From the NCBI GenBank assembly GCA_964536215.1, contig CAZHWT010000045.1, positions 1-7,206 of the forward strand: a stretch of 7,206 nt of DNA. The letters are read 5' to 3'. The number at the start of each line of letters is the position of its first letter. Position 1 is the first letter of the stretch. Below, piece by piece: positions 5,974 to 7,206 of the stretch. The notes under the pieces are model-generated. The model was given only the letters and a program-made list of their open reading frames with translations. It had not been told where the DNA came from and ran no database searches. Source of the stretch: CAZHWT01 sp964536215 (GTDB taxonomy: Bacteria; Patescibacteriota; CAZHWT01). A program made the translations under genes and the position numbers.

Positions 5974-5991
5974 CCGTTCTAAAACTAACGG
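5974..5991 (-). promoter_or_regulatory. Inverted repeat in the Wzz-like gene leader
   Basis: The minus strand has CCGTT and AACGG arms (perfect 5 bp) around 8 nt, starting at about +1 of the predicted transcript and ending 7 nt before the ATG. The only SD-like bases (ACGGT) overlap its second arm, so folding would hide them. The arms and the internal TTTTAGA also occur in the rplY leader dyad. Confidence 0.4.
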
Positions 5992-5996
5992 CTCAC

Positions 5997-6002
5997 ATTG
6001 TA
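5997..6002 (-). promoter_or_regulatory. Extended -10 promoter of the Wzz-like/SDR-DUF4012 pair
   Basis: The minus strand reads TGTTACAAT, an extended -10 (TGn plus TACAAT), in the 58-base gap after rnhA. No clear -35 is present (the position 17 bp upstream reads ATGAAG). Transcription would start near 5990 and leave a leader of about 24 nt, allowing this pair to be expressed independently of the upstream genes. Confidence 0.5.
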
Positions 6003-6024
6003 ACACGTTTTCGCCCCATCTTCA

Positions 6025-6432
6025 TCAGACAGAACGCTCATCCAGTGCCTGATTAACCAATTCGTCTGCCCGCTTATTCATCGCTCGAGGCACATAATCA
6101 ACCGTCCACTCAGTAAACCTGTCTAACAATGCCTGCACCTCATTCCATCGTTGACGCATCCCTTCATCCTTAACTTTGTAACGTCGGTTAACCTGCTCCA
6201 CCACTAACTGCGAGTCCATATGAACCGCCACTGATGCTACCTGAAGCTCCTGAGCTTTCCGCAATCCGGTCAACAAAGCTAAATATTCAGCTTGATTATT
6301 AGACATCTCTCCCAAATATTCACCCGCCTCCCAGACGACTTTGTCGCCATCTTTGATCACCACCCCAGTCGCTGCCGGACCGGGATTACCTCTAGCCCCA
6401 CCATCGGTCCACAATTGCACCCGCTCAAGCAC
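6025..6432 (-). CDS. rnhA: Ribonuclease HI
   Basis: A 135-aa RNase H type 1 enzyme that cleaves the RNA strand of RNA-DNA hybrids with two metal ions, acting in R-loop and Okazaki-primer removal. All four catalytic acids are visible: D10 in TDGGARGNPGPA, E49 in NNQAEYLAL, D73 in HMDSQLVVEQV and D123 in NKRADELVN. The length and the lack of an extra hybrid-binding domain fit the short single-domain form. Start is GTG 6430-6432, supported by GGAG (complement of 6441-6444) 8 nt upstream. It overlaps the stop of the methyltransferase gene by 8 bp, so translation is likely coupled. rnhA is an unambiguous housekeeping gene here; nothing suggests a reverse-transcriptase context. Confidence 0.95.
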   Translation of the reverse strand: MLERVQLWTDGGARGNPGPAATGVVIKDGDKVVWEAGEYLGEMSNNQAEYLALLTGLRKAQELQVASVAVHMDSQLVVEQVNRRYKVKDEGMRQRWNEVQALLDRFTEWTVDYVPRAMNKRADELVNQALDERSV

Positions 6433-7000
6433 GTCGCTTACTCCGATTTCGGCCAGACAACCTACGCCAATTCAACGATAATCGAGGAATCAGCGACGGC
6501 GTAGTTTTATGGTAGGCTTCGTACTTTTCCCCAAACCACTGCCGCAATCGTATTTCTTCCGTAAATTCAAAAAACTCATAAAACAGGCCACCAATCAAAG
6601 GCAGCATCCATACCAACATAACTAACGATGGCACCAAACACCCCACTCCAAACAAAACCATCAAATACCCCGTCCCCATCGGATGTCTCACCACTGAGTA
6701 TGGTCCAGACGTAACCAGGCGTTGCGGGTTAAAAGCTGCATGAGAACCAAACGAAAGCGGAAACCCCTTACCTTCCCAATATAATGTCCAGATTGCCAAA
6801 CCGATGAGCAATATCCCAGCCAAAATAAACAAAGCCCCAGCAATACCCAACCACCATGATTGCCACAAGCCTATCCCCCACCAGGCCTCTACCTGCTGGT
6901 CCAAAGAGACGCTCACCAACATCACCGCTACCGGCAAAATAATGCCAAAAAACAGTCCATACCAGAGCGTACTAAATATCCGCAACAACACCTGTGCCAT
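6425..7000 (-). CDS. ICMT/PEMT-family membrane methyltransferase
   Basis: A 191-aa membrane protein with helices at about 5-33, 49-73, 109-122 and 124-143. The signature of isoprenylcysteine/phospholipid methyltransferases is complete: LVTSGPYSVVRHPMGTGY (95-112), which binds S-adenosylmethionine, and the distal EEIRLRQWFGEKYEAYHKTTP (148-168). Bacterial members have varied or unknown acceptors (lipids, small molecules, rarely protein cysteines); the substrate cannot be read from sequence. It ends in a basic tail (NRSKRRA) encoded over the rnhA start. ATG 7000 has no SD; a poor TAGGCT -10 with TGG before it and TTGATG 18 bp upstream ends 7 nt from the ATG, so leaderless expression is conceivable but weakly supported. 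Confidence 0.85.
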   Translation of the reverse strand: MAQVLLRIFSTLWYGLFFGIILPVAVMLVSVSLDQQVEAWWGIGLWQSWWLGIAGALFILAGILLIGLAIWTLYWEGKGFPLSFGSHAAFNPQRLVTSGPYSVVRHPMGTGYLMVLFGVGCLVPSLVMLVWMLPLIGGLFYEFFEFTEEIRLRQWFGEKYEAYHKTTPSLIPRLSLNWRRLSGRNRSKRRA

Positions 7001-7052
7001 ATACCATAGCCTACCACTTCTCCACCCTACTCATCAACCAAGCAGCCAACAC

Positions 7053-7095
7053 ATTCGACTATTCGTATATTCGTTATTCGATTATTCGTTATTCG
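7053..7095 (-). repeat. Phased ATTCG repeat, six copies
   Basis: ATTCG starts at 7053, 7061, 7069, 7076, 7084 and 7091, a spacing of 7-8 bp. Read on the minus strand the unit is roughly ACGAATA, close to the ACGATTT unit at 245-265. It lies about 50-95 bases upstream of the methyltransferase ATG. Confidence 0.75.
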
Positions 7096-7120
7096 CATAA
7101 CTACTCACTACCCACTCTTG

Positions 7121-7140
7121 TCCGCCCCGCCAGGGTCGGA
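7121..7140. repeat. Imperfect GC-rich hairpin
   Basis: 8-base arms (TCCGCCCC / GGGTCGGA) with one mismatch enclose a 4-nt loop GCCA. It resembles the TCCGCC/GGCGGA hairpin at 206-220. No T-run follows. Confidence 0.5.
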
Positions 7141-7159
7141 ACTCACCACTAACCACTCA

Positions 7160-7183
7160 CCTAGGTATCCTTGGGCTCCTAGG
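7160..7183. repeat. Paired CCTAGG palindromes
   Basis: CCTAGG occurs at 7160-7165 and 7178-7183, separated by 12 bases, so the two can pair as a 6-bp stem. CTAG is often scarce in bacterial genomes, so two copies this close stand out slightly. It could be an operator just before a + strand gene outside the window. Confidence 0.35.
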
Positions 7184-7206
7184 GGTCATGGGAAAATGGT
7201 GTATTG

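Larger units (their letters stand above)
7001..7206. other. Right-hand spacer, no gene recognised
   Basis: No credible coding frame is present. The spacer holds a phased ATTCG repeat, an imperfect GC hairpin, CACT/CCACTC-type low-complexity runs and a pair of CCTAGG palindromes. An ATG at 7188 on the + strand leaves only six codons before the edge and cannot be judged. Confidence 0.55.

Noticed and set aside
7053..7095. ATTCG array considered as a CRISPR or origin iterons
   Set aside because: Units are only 7-8 bp with no unique spacers, and there are no cas genes, dnaA gene or DnaA boxes nearby.
1..7206. tRNA, rRNA, tmRNA or other structured RNA genes and insertion sequences
   Set aside because: No T-loop or anticodon-arm pattern, no rRNA-like stretch, no transposase frame and no flanking target duplications were seen on either strand.

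Overview
The window looks like a piece of a Candidate Phyla Radiation (Patescibacteria) chromosome or a close relative. Evidence: compact bacterial genes with UGA used as a stop (standard code 11), a tiny DUF5679-type zinc protein, a CTC-type bL25 with an acidic tail, a large DUF4012 protein fused to a UDP-sugar SDR domain, a Wzz-like protein without a kinase, and spacers full of short hairpins and 7-8 bp repeats. The phylum-level placement is inference from gene types; no marker gene here fixes it.

Layout. At the left edge an open + frame (3-188) reads like the 3' end of a beta-rich, probably exported protein. A spacer with two small hairpins and a tandem 7-mer follows, then a strong bidirectional terminator (406-437). 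On the minus strand lie a 53-aa double-CxxC protein of DUF5679 type (454-615) and rplY (727-1395), each with its own candidate promoter. Divergent to rplY is a small zinc-ribbon gene (1667-2029, +). Its TATAAT box lies so close to the ATG that the transcript is probably leaderless, and a four-tract G-quadruplex motif occupies its -35 region.

The rest is a minus-strand run read from right to left: an ICMT/PEMT-family membrane methyltransferase (6425-7000), RNase HI (6025-6432, overlapping it by 8 bp), a Wzz/YveK-like polysaccharide co-polymerase (5343-5966) and a 1066-aa SDR-DUF4012 fusion (2109-5309). The last two are adjacent and probably co-transcribed, forming a cell-surface polysaccharide or anchoring module. 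The most notable point is that the SDR half resembles UDP-glucuronate decarboxylase and keeps its Rossmann motif and catalytic Lys, but has Gln in place of the catalytic Tyr. It may therefore be a membrane-tethered nucleotide-sugar sensor rather than an enzyme.

The outer spacers (about 206-265 and 7053-7140) carry similar composite elements in mirror order: a TCCG-type hairpin outside, 7-8 bp ACGAWTW repeats inside. They bracket the gene block.
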